Of a stretch of 5,650 bases of DNA, positions 1 through 5,560 are shown one piece after another. A program made the translations under genes and the position numbers. Source of the stretch: Anammoximicrobium sp032229885 (GTDB taxonomy: Bacteria > Planctomycetota > Planctomycetia > Pirellulales > Pirellulaceae); the NCBI GenBank assembly GCA_032229885.1, contig JAVYAJ010000296.1, forward strand, positions 1 to 5,650, read 5' to 3'. Numbering within the stretch: the first letter of the stretch is position 1; the number at the start of each line of letters is the position of its first letter. The notes below the pieces were generated by a model that searched no databases, was not told where the DNA came from, and saw only the letters and a program-made list of their open reading frames with translations.

Positions 1-36
1 GCCCCAGGCTACGGTGGTGATGGCCTTCGGCCAACA
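1..36 (+). repeat. Hairpin repeat, left copy (partner at 5590-5626, inverted)
   Basis: The first 16 bases, GCCCCAGGCTACGGTG, are identical to the minus-strand sequence starting at 5626. After a 5-6 base divergent stretch both copies continue with GGCCTTCGGCCAA. This copy contains a small stem TGGCC (21-25) / GGCCA (29-33) with loop TTC. It starts exactly at what is the second arm of an 8-bp hairpin in the other copy, so it is probably cut by the window edge. It looks like a dispersed, REP-like intergenic element rather than a transposon end, because no transposase lies between the copies. Confidence 0.7.
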
Positions 37-69
37 CGCCCCCTGTCGTCTGTGGCGCGCAACAGTCAT

Positions 70-92
70 CCCACCCCAACCCCACCTAACCC
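70..92 (-). other. G-quadruplex-like G-run tract
   Basis: On the plus strand there are four C-runs: 70-72, 74-77, 80-83 and 90-92. The minus strand therefore carries four runs of three or four G separated by loops of 6, 2 and 1 bases, which fits the classic G3+N1-7 pattern. A fifth G-run lies at 109-111. The pattern is directly visible. Whether it folds or has any role is inference. Confidence 0.5.
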
Positions 93-115
93 AGTCCGGT
101 GCCACTAACCCACAA

Positions 116-139
116 GTGCACTGTACACACCACTGTACA
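116..139. repeat. Palindrome cluster with 9-nt direct repeat
   Basis: The 9-mer CACTGTACA occurs at 119-127 and again at 131-139, a 12-base period. Each copy contains the palindrome TGTACA (122-127 and 134-139), and GTGCAC (116-121) is a third palindrome. Regularly spaced palindromic half-sites look like an operator, but no gene start is visible nearby in the window, so the regulatory reading is a guess. Confidence 0.45.
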
Positions 140-141
140 AG

Positions 142-162
142 ATGCGCGCACCGTGCGCGCAT
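142..162. other. Perfect 9-bp hairpin
   Basis: ATGCGCGCA (142-150), loop CCG (151-153), TGCGCGCAT (154-162) form a perfect inverted repeat. On the plus strand a T-run begins about 35 bases later (198-204), too far for a canonical intrinsic terminator. On the minus strand no T-run follows. It may be a protein-binding palindrome acting with the TGTACA repeats just to its left, or the stem of an RNA leader for a gene beyond the left edge. Confidence 0.55.
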
Positions 163-506
163 GATACGAACTGAGACTCCAACCATCGTCGAGAGCCTTT
201 TTTTGCCAAGATCAATTTAACCACTCGGCGCCAAATTCGCCTAAAGTGCAGTCTTGAATGAATCAGACCGAAATCATCCGAAGCGGTTTTTCAGACAATC
301 CTTAGCCTCGACGATCGCACGTCGGCCGAGCCGCGCTGGACCCAACCGCAATCCAATTCACGGCCGGAGGGTGGCGCGATGAACCGCGGCGTCAACCGAC
401 CGCGGCAGCGTCTGGTTCGCCGTGCCGCGCTTCGGACGGTTTCCCTTGCGCAGCAACTCGGCGCGTTCGTCGTTCGGCGCGCCCTGCGCCGCACGATCCC
501 GCATGT

Positions 507-3500
507 TCAGCTCAAACGAATCTGCAGCGATTGGCCAGCCGTCAGCGTCAGCGGCGCGGCGAACGTCAGCCGCGCGCGGCTCGCTTCGACCTCGATCGCA
601 ACCGCCAGCGGTTGACCGTCCACGGTCACCGCCGCTCGCGTCGGACGCGCGCCTTCGGCGACGGCCAACTGCAACGACGCCAGCCTTAGCCGGCCCCATT
701 TCAATTCGATCGCGCCAGTCTGCTCGCCATCAGTCCGTCGCTGCGAGAACGTCCCCCAGCCTTCGGCAGTGGTAAAGGCGGCGCGGAAATCGTGCGGCGT
801 CAGACGCGGCGCAAACGCAAGCCGACCGCGGGGGCCATGATACTCGTAGCCGCAGGCAGCCAGGAACACGCCATAACTGGCCATCGACCGGGCATAGTGA
901 TCGCCACACTCGACTTCGTTCCACGGATTCCGCCGCGACGCGTGATAGCGATCGTGGATCATGCGCGTGATCGCCAGCCCCTCGGTCACCATGCCTTCCC
1001 ACAGCATGTGGCCGGCGACCTGATATTCGAATCCGTTCATGCACTCGTTGAAATAGCCGGCCGCCCAGTCGGGACCACGGCCCTTGGCCCGGTCGTAATT
1101 CCAATCCGCCCGTGGAAAGGTGCACATCAGCAAACCGCCTTCGCCGGGCATGGCGTACCACCGCCCTGGCCTGTTCGCCTGGCGGTACGGGCCGACGTCG
1201 GGGGTAAAGTTGTAACGCCACAACGCCCGCAGGGCGGCGCGAGTCTCCGTCGCCGGCAGCACCCGCTCCAAAGCCACTTGATGCGCCCAGCTCTGCCCGA
1301 ACACTTGGTCGATATGGCATCCCGTCCCCGAGTTGATTGCATCTGCATGTCGCGGATCGGGCCGATTGATAAAATACTCGCTGTCGAACAACCGCCGAAC
1401 GATCGTCGCGCGGCCCGCCTCGCAAATCTGCCGACATTGCTCGGCGAACGCCTCGGCGCCAACTTCGCCCGCCATCTGTTCCCCGGCCCGCAAGGCCGCC
1501 AGATAGAGCGAGCTGAGCCAGGCCACCGGGCCGTACCAATCGGCGTCCAGCGTGTTGTGCTGTCGGCCTTCGATCAGCCCGTCGCCATCGGCGTCCTCGC
1601 GAATCAAATATTCCAAGGCCTGGCGAACGCCCGGCCAAACACGCCGTAGAAACTGGCTGTCGGCCGACATCTGATGCTCGCGATACGCCCGCAGAATTGC
1701 ACCGGCCTGGCCATCGACCGCCGGCATGTCGTTGAACTCGCCGCGGAACGAAATGGCCCCGTCGTCGCGTTGCGCCAAGCCAAAGTCGACCCGCTCGCGC
1801 AGCAGACGTTCCAGTTCGGGAAACAGCCGTCCGACGGCGTGGGCGTATTGCCACACGTGTCCGCAAGTGCCTGCGCAACAGCCCACGCCCTCCCAACCCC
1901 AGAACCGGCCGTCGGCCAGACGAAAGCAAGTCGAAGTCGCGAGCGTCGACGTGTTGGCGAAGGTCCGATCCAGGAACCAATAGGGCAATGTCGAGTCGTA
2001 CCACGTGTCGCGCCACAGCCGCGTCTGTTCGCACAATCGAGCAAAATTGGCCGCAACGTACTCGCCGACGGCGCGCGCCGACCGAAAACGCGTCGCATAC
2101 GACCGCCCCGTCAAACCGAAACGTTCGTTCAATTTGAGGTTCGGAAAGTGCCAGCTCAGAACGAAGACAACTGTCTGGGATTGGCCCGGTTCGATTCGCA
2201 CTTCGCGCGCCAGAGAACCTACAAGCTTCTGCCCAAACGGCTTGGCCACGGACCCGTCAGACGCGTCCGCTCCCGGGACAAATGCGCCCTGGGGCAACGG
2301 CGAATCCGCCACGGATGCGATTGCGAGATCGTCGGTCGTCGGCGCCAGCAGCGCCAAGCCCAACGTGCCGAAGTCGGCCTCGTCCGCCAGCGGACCAAGC
2401 GGTTCACGAGTCTCGTCGCTAAATACGATCCAGTCGACGCCGATGTTGCCCCAGCCGCCCCGTTCGTCGTCCACGATCTGCAAGCGAGCCTTCTGGCCGA
2501 GCCAGCGCTGAACCTCCCAGCTTTTGGGCGCCAGCCGATTGTCGTTCGCGCCGGTCGCCGAGGCGACGACCTTGTCCGCGACGATCAGGTTCATGCACGT
2601 GCGACCGGCGTGCGCGCCGCCGCCGATCAGGAAGTGAATGAAGTTTCGTTCGATCGTGAACTCGCGGCTGGTCAGCGTGCCGACGTGCGCGTCGCCCTGC
2701 GCGACGGACTCGCCGCTGCGCGCGTTGTGCGTATTGACCAACCGTCGGCCATGCGCCCCGACATCGCCCTGATACGCGGGCATCCGCGCTTGTTCGATCG
2801 GGCCTGAACCAAAGGCCGTGCCGGTGGCCTGCCAGCCTTCATACGTCGGCTGTTCAAAATCGTCGAACACGATGTCGGGACGGACGCTGCGTGGTACCGC
2901 GCTGGCTGGTTCCGCGCCGCACTCGAGAAAAATAAGCCGCTCGCCGCGGATGACACGATTCCGGCGCGCCGCATCCCGACGGGGCCCGCTGTGCAGGCAG
3001 ACTGCATTTTCAAGCCAGCCGCCAAGCTGGGCTTTGAGCGTCGCCTGACTTTCATTGGTGATCGTGAACTGCATGATCGTCGCGGGCAGCGACGAGTTGT
3101 CGAGGTCCAACGGAATGAACGGAGAAAACGCTTCGAGCCGGACACTTGCCGGACACTGAGGATCTCGATATTCGACGTGTCCGATCGGATATTCGCCGCG
3201 AAACGAGATCTCGGCCCAGCCGGTGTGGTCCAGCGCCCGCACTTGAGTCCGTCCGTCCGACACGAGCGCCAGCGCAAAGCCCTGTTCGAGCGGCGAGGCG
3301 GGCGTCAGCGGATGCGCATAGTGATCCGACCCCGTGCGGACGTGTTGGTTGAAGATGTCCCAACGCCACAGCCGCCCGTCGCCCCCAAGATACAACTGCC
3401 CCGCGCACACGCCGCCCACGGGCATACCGATCGTCTTCAGTTCGTCGCCGCAGTAGACAGCCCGTTCGCCCCGCGTCGCGAGCGATTCGACCCACTGCGG

Positions 3501-3707
3501 CGACAGCCGTTTGTCCGCCGGGACCAGCGTTTCGAAATCGGCCGATTCAAAGGGCCCGGCCACCGCTGCCGCCGCACCAGCCAGCGCCGCCGCACCGGCC
3601 GTCGCGAACGTAGCCGTGGCCAATTCGATAAACTGGCGGCGCGTCGGTTCCGGGCGGCAGCCCGACGCGGCGCAGCCGCAGCCATCCCTTGCGGATGTCT
3701 TGGACAT
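507..3707 (-). CDS. Tat-exported GH116-type glycoside hydrolase with an inserted beta-sandwich module
   Basis: This 1066-residue protein is predicted to hydrolyse beta-glycosides outside the cytoplasm. GH116 contains bacterial beta-glucosidases and human GBA2, but the exact sugar cannot be read from sequence. Residues 21-34 (PTRRQFIELATATF) and the following Ala/Gly-rich stretch to about 50 form a Tat signal. The GH116 N-terminal domain opens with GMPVGGVCAG (94-103) and WRWDIFN (114-120). Residues about 280-431 interrupt that domain with an extra module (FEQPTYEGW, GTLTSREFTI, FLIGGG, GNIGVDWIVF). The alpha-barrel follows at about 575-960: WEG with likely nucleophile E606, a DADGDG calcium-type loop (705-710), NTLDADW with likely acid/base D721, and E888 in NECMNGFEY as a likely glucose-site residue. 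A beta-rich tail ends at 1066. These residues were assigned by remembered alignment to TxGH116 and GBA2. The start at 3707 was chosen because GAGAAAG lies 6 bases upstream and the Tat n-region has normal length; an ATG at 3782 would add 25 unlike residues. The protein is longer than TxGH116 (about 800 residues), mainly because of the insert and tail. Confidence 0.9.
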   Translation of the reverse strand: MSKTSARDGCGCAASGCRPEPTRRQFIELATATFATAGAAALAGAAAAVAGPFESADFETLVPADKRLSPQWVESLATRGERAVYCGDELKTIGMPVGGVCAGQLYLGGDGRLWRWDIFNQHVRTGSDHYAHPLTPASPLEQGFALALVSDGRTQVRALDHTGWAEISFRGEYPIGHVEYRDPQCPASVRLEAFSPFIPLDLDNSSLPATIMQFTITNESQATLKAQLGGWLENAVCLHSGPRRDAARRNRVIRGERLIFLECGAEPASAVPRSVRPDIVFDDFEQPTYEGWQATGTAFGSGPIEQARMPAYQGDVGAHGRRLVNTHNARSGESVAQGDAHVGTLTSREFTIERNFIHFLIGGGAHAGRTCMNLIVADKVVASATGANDNRLAPKSWEVQRWLGQKARLQIVDDERGGWGNIGVDWIVFSDETREPLGPLADEADFGTLGLALLAPTTDDLAIASVADSPLPQGAFVPGADASDGSVAKPFGQKLVGSLAREVRIEPGQSQTVVFVLSWHFPNLKLNERFGLTGRSYATRFRSARAVGEYVAANFARLCEQTRLWRDTWYDSTLPYWFLDRTFANTSTLATSTCFRLADGRFWGWEGVGCCAGTCGHVWQYAHAVGRLFPELERLLRERVDFGLAQRDDGAISFRGEFNDMPAVDGQAGAILRAYREHQMSADSQFLRRVWPGVRQALEYLIREDADGDGLIEGRQHNTLDADWYGPVAWLSSLYLAALRAGEQMAGEVGAEAFAEQCRQICEAGRATIVRRLFDSEYFINRPDPRHADAINSGTGCHIDQVFGQSWAHQVALERVLPATETRAALRALWRYNFTPDVGPYRQANRPGRWYAMPGEGGLLMCTFPRADWNYDRAKGRGPDWAAGYFNECMNGFEYQVAGHMLWEGMVTEGLAITRMIHDRYHASRRNPWNEVECGDHYARSMASYGVFLAACGYEYHGPRGRLAFAPRLTPHDFRAAFTTAEGWGTFSQRRTDGEQTGAIELKWGRLRLASLQLAVAEGARPTRAAVTVDGQPLAVAIEVEASRARLTFAAPLTLTAGQSLQIRLS

Positions 3708-3713
3708 GTCGTT

Positions 3714-3811
3714 CTTTCTCTGTGGGTTTCGTTGCGTGCCGTTGTGCTGCGCTTGCGTAGCCCCCGCCGCCGGTCGTGGCATTTTCTAACGCGCTCGAAG
3801 TCCGCAACCAA
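3714..3811 (-). promoter_or_regulatory. Candidate RBS and weak promoter for the GH116 gene
   Basis: On the minus strand a purine-rich GAGAAAG (3714-3720) sits 6 bases before the ATG at 3707. Further upstream, TTGGTT (3806-3811) and TAGAAA (3783-3788) are 17 bases apart, a loose -35/-10 match (3 of 6 and 4 of 6 to the housekeeping consensus). This would give the GH116 gene its own transcript start between the intergenic repeat and the gene. The match is weak and could be chance. Confidence 0.25.
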
Positions 3812-3838
3812 ACAAGAGCCAAGAAACATCGAAGAAAA

Positions 3839-3930
3839 CCACGGCTCACACAAAGGACACGGATAGAGACATCGCGCCTAACCGCTTTTCTTCATCCCTG
3901 CGATCTGTGTCCATCCGTGTCCATCCGTGG
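3839..3930. repeat. Imperfect inverted repeat of CCACGG/ACACGGAT words
   Basis: The left arm (3839-3875) reads CCACGG, then ACACGGATAGAGAC, then ATCGC. The right arm, read on the minus strand from 3930 to 3900, gives CCACGGATGGACACGGATGG, then ACACAG, then ATCGC. The arms match imperfectly, with a few inserted bases, and the 24-base centre is unrelated. Such CACGGATGGACACGGAT-type words recur between genes in many environmental bacterial genomes, as far as I remember. It lies about 60 bases past the DUF6807 stop, so it could fold at that transcript's 3' end, but no T-run marks it as a terminator. Confidence 0.65.
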
Positions 3931-3938
3931 CTCGTCTT

Positions 3939-3970
3939 GCGGCGCCGCTTGCTTTGTCATTTGTCATTTG
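3939..3970. repeat. GCGGCGCCGC palindrome and TTTGTCA short tandem
   Basis: A perfect 10-base palindrome GCGGCGCCGC (3939-3948) is followed by TTTGTCA twice and a partial TTTG (3953-3970). Both sit within 50 bases of the stop codon of the DUF6807 gene and next to the inverted repeat at 3839-3930, so the whole gap looks like stacked intergenic repeat material. No function is evident. Confidence 0.5.
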
Positions 3971-3987
3971 CGTGGCGCGCGTCGCCC

Positions 3988-5115
3988 TCATAGGTTTCCG
4001 GTAGCATAGGCCCGATAACGCTCGGCCACTTTGCCATCGACCGCGTCGCCGCGATGGACCAGCAGGCCGACACGCTGGGCTAGGCTCGCGCCGCGCGCGA
4101 TCGTGAACGTCGCGTTGTGATACCCTTCGGGGCCGCGCGGCCCCCACGTGCCATAATCGCGCGTCAGCCACAGGTGCGGAGGCTTCTGATCCGGATGGAT
4201 CAGGCAGGCCAGCCCTTCCCAGCCGCGCGCCGCGCCGAGCGGCGCCGAATAATCGACCCAGGTGGCCAAGCGGTTGTTGGTTCCGGCTTGGTTTACGTCG
4301 CCCGCGCTGTTGACGATCTTGCCGCCGCCCTTTTCCACATTGAAGACGTCGTTCATCCGGATGTACGGAGTGGCGTAATGGGCCGTGTCGCGGGCGATCG
4401 TCACGGCGCCATAGGTGGCCCGCAGCCGGACCGAAAAGTCCAGAAAATACTCGCCATCGCCCAACGCGCGAAAACGATAGCTGCGCAGCTCGTCCAACAG
4501 TCGAATGTCGCCGTCTTGCCAGGTCAGCGTCTCGTCGAACCGAGCCGTGTCGCCCGCGCTGGTCACGTTCTCGAACGCAACATGCACGGAACGTTGTCTG
4601 TACGGCGCAAGGGGCCACTTGGAACGCTGCTTGTCGATCACGCCCGAGTACAGGGCCGAATAGATGTTCGCGCGCTCGGATCGGCCTTCCAACTGCACGC
4701 GTTCATCGGCGACCCAAAACGAGCGATGATGCGGATACGGTTCGGTGATCTTGACCGTCATCGGCCGGCCGCTGGCACTGTTGAAAGGATCGAAATGCGG
4801 CAGATCCACGTCGGCGCCAAAACGGTAGACCAACGCCGTCCGCCCGTCGATCACCACCGTCAACGCGCCGGCGCGCTCGTCGATCTGGATCGCGATACGA
4901 TCGGCCGGCGATGCGGCGCCCGTGATCGGCACGTCGCGTGGCGTCGCGACCGGCGCCAAGTCCGCCGCAGCGGCCGTCGGCGCGGCGACGTAGGATACGA
5001 GCCAAACACTCGGCAGCAAACAGATAGCCAGCAGCCGAGCCAGGCGGCGGTTCGGGCTGGCAACTCGGCTGAGGATGTGGTGCGCGAGCCGTGGCGATCG
5101 CTCGGATCGAGTCAT
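3988..5115 (-). CDS. Secreted DUF6807 (PmoA-like) family protein
   Basis: This 375-residue protein matches the DUF6807 family, often labelled 'PmoA' although it is not the methane monooxygenase subunit. Its biochemical role is, to my knowledge, unsettled. Residues 1-51 hold a basic n-region (NRRLAR, 22-27), a hydrophobic core (28-44) and an AAAA stretch ending near 51, indicating a Sec signal peptide. Family landmarks are PYPHHRSFW (126-134), the LTWQDGD segment (197-203), YIRMNDVFN (251-259), GGGKIVNSAG (263-272) and WVDYSAPLG (286-294), ending with a GLACLIHP...RDYG segment (301-322). In relatives I remember a WHxR motif in that last segment; here it reads WLTR (316-319), so the His is absent. 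The start at 5115 is supported by GGAGA 7 bases upstream and by the signal peptide. The frame stays open 171 codons further upstream, but that part is translated repeat. It is co-directional with and upstream of the GH116 gene, 280 bases apart. In planctomycetes and Verrucomicrobia such proteins often sit near sugar-related oxidoreductases and hydrolases, so a carbohydrate role is inferred. Confidence 0.85.
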   Translation of the reverse strand: MTRSERSPRLAHHILSRVASPNRRLARLLAICLLPSVWLVSYVAAPTAAAADLAPVATPRDVPITGAASPADRIAIQIDERAGALTVVIDGRTALVYRFGADVDLPHFDPFNSASGRPMTVKITEPYPHHRSFWVADERVQLEGRSERANIYSALYSGVIDKQRSKWPLAPYRQRSVHVAFENVTSAGDTARFDETLTWQDGDIRLLDELRSYRFRALGDGEYFLDFSVRLRATYGAVTIARDTAHYATPYIRMNDVFNVEKGGGKIVNSAGDVNQAGTNNRLATWVDYSAPLGAARGWEGLACLIHPDQKPPHLWLTRDYGTWGPRGPEGYHNATFTIARGASLAQRVGLLVHRGDAVDGKVAERYRAYATGNL

Positions 5116-5121
5116 GGCAGA

Positions 5122-5128
5122 TTCTCCG
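5122..5128 (-). promoter_or_regulatory. Shine-Dalgarno site deciding the DUF6807 start
   Basis: The minus strand reads CGGAGA ending 7 bases before the ATG at 5115. This is a good anti-16S match and selects this ATG over the many in-frame upstream codons. Confidence 0.7.
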
Positions 5129-5230
5129 ATGTTGGTTGTACTGGCGCGGCAAGTCAGAAGTTGCCGTCGACTACGGACAATCATTGCCCAATTTACCAAT
5201 CGAGAACACATCTCTCCAGGCAAGCCCATG

Positions 5231-5340
5231 CCACGTTGGAGGCCACGCTGGAAGGCCACGTTTGACGGACACGCTGGAAGGTCGAGCTCGAGGGTCCAGC
5301 TGGAAGGCCACGCTGGAGGGCCACGCTGGAGGGCCACGCT
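5231..5340 (+). repeat. 13-nt tandem array, about 8 units
   Basis: The consensus is CCACGCTGGARGG. Units start at 5231 (12 nt), 5243, 5256, 5269, 5282, 5295, 5308 and 5321, with a partial unit at 5334-5340. The last two full units are identical, while units at 5256, 5282 and 5295 diverge. Each unit equals the 5' half of the hairpin at 5332-5351 preceded by its GGAGGG, so the array looks like a one-sided expansion of that element. Confidence 0.85.
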
Positions 5341-5351
5341 TCGTCGTGGCC
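5332..5351 (+). repeat. Hairpin A at the end of the 13-nt array
   Basis: GGCCACG (5332-5338), loop CTTCGT, CGTGGCC (5345-5351) form a perfect 7-bp stem. With the preceding bases it forms a GGAGGG-plus-hairpin element that matches hairpin B (5418-5437, opposite strand) at 19 of 24 positions, with stem changes that keep pairing. Confidence 0.75.
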
Positions 5352-5364
5352 GCGCCCCCATGAC

Positions 5365-5434
5365 CGCGACGCAGTAGACGCGACGCAGTGGACGCGACGG
5401 AGTGGACGCGACGGAGTGGACGCGACGGAGCGCG
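5365..5434 (-). repeat. 14-nt tandem array, 5 units
   Basis: On the plus strand the units CGCGACGSAGTRGA start at 5365, 5379, 5393, 5407 and 5421. Units three and four are identical and the fifth ends in the stem of hairpin B. Read on the minus strand, the units are copies of the 3' half of hairpin B with ACT in between. The period of 14 is not a multiple of three, so this is not a coding repeat. Confidence 0.85.
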
Positions 5435-5437
5435 TCC
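5418..5437 (-). repeat. Hairpin B at the end of the 14-nt array
   Basis: GGACGCG (5418-5424), loop ACGGAG on the plus strand (CTCCGT on the minus strand), CGCGTCC (5431-5437) form a perfect 7-bp stem. On the minus strand it is preceded by GGAGGG, as hairpin A is on the plus strand. A smaller alternative stem, CGTCC (5433-5437) / GGACG (5443-5447), overlaps it. Confidence 0.7.
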
Positions 5438-5560
5438 CTCCAGGACGGCGCAACCCCCTGGCGGTCGTTGCCGAGCGATTCGCTTACCATCATCTCGTGT
5501 CCAGATCGTTGTTCTGGCAATCCGGCACGACTTCCCGTTCCACGTTCGCTCAATCCTAAC

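Larger units (their letters stand above)
1..506. other. Non-coding left flank with repeats and palindromes
   Basis: I see no convincing gene in these 506 bases. The stretch holds a hairpin repeat at the edge (1-36), a C-rich tract whose complement is G-quadruplex-like (70-92), repeated TGTACA palindromes (116-139), a perfect 9-bp hairpin (142-162) and a T-run at about 198-204. Positions 163-370 are noticeably more AT-rich than the genes. The segment 163-506 is the 3' flank of the GH116 gene, and no clear hairpin-plus-T-run terminator on the minus strand is visible there. A frame open from 186 leftward past the window edge on the minus strand is Trp-rich and crosses the repeat, so I do not call it. 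Confidence 0.7.

Noticed and set aside
1..186. Minus-strand open frame from 186 running off the left edge
   Set aside because: It is rich in Trp, Cys and Gly, crosses the G-run tract and the hairpin repeat, and has no RBS. It is more likely chance openness in G-rich DNA.
142..204. Intrinsic terminator formed by the 9-bp hairpin and the T-run at 198-204
   Set aside because: About 35 bases separate the stem from the T-run and no good stem lies directly before the T-run.
730..2034. 434-codon alternative minus frame inside the GH116 gene
   Set aside because: It is Arg/Gly-rich, has no domain, and lies wholly within the GH116 coding frame.
792..2807. Long plus-strand open frames opposite the GH116 gene (792-1649 and 1674-2807)
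   Set aside because: They are antisense shadows of a GC-rich gene. They are Arg/Pro/His-rich with no recognisable domain, while the minus frame has catalytic motifs throughout.
3708..3782. GH116 start at 3782 (25 extra residues)
   Set aside because: The extra residues have no recognisable role ahead of the Tat motif, and the ATG at 3707 has a purine-rich RBS at suitable spacing.
4117..5265. 382-codon plus-strand open frame opposite the DUF6807 gene
   Set aside because: It is an antisense shadow with low-information composition that runs on into the 13-nt array. The minus frame matches a known family.
5231..5434. CRISPR array
   Set aside because: The units are 13 and 14 nt and directly abutting, without unique spacers, and there are no cas genes.
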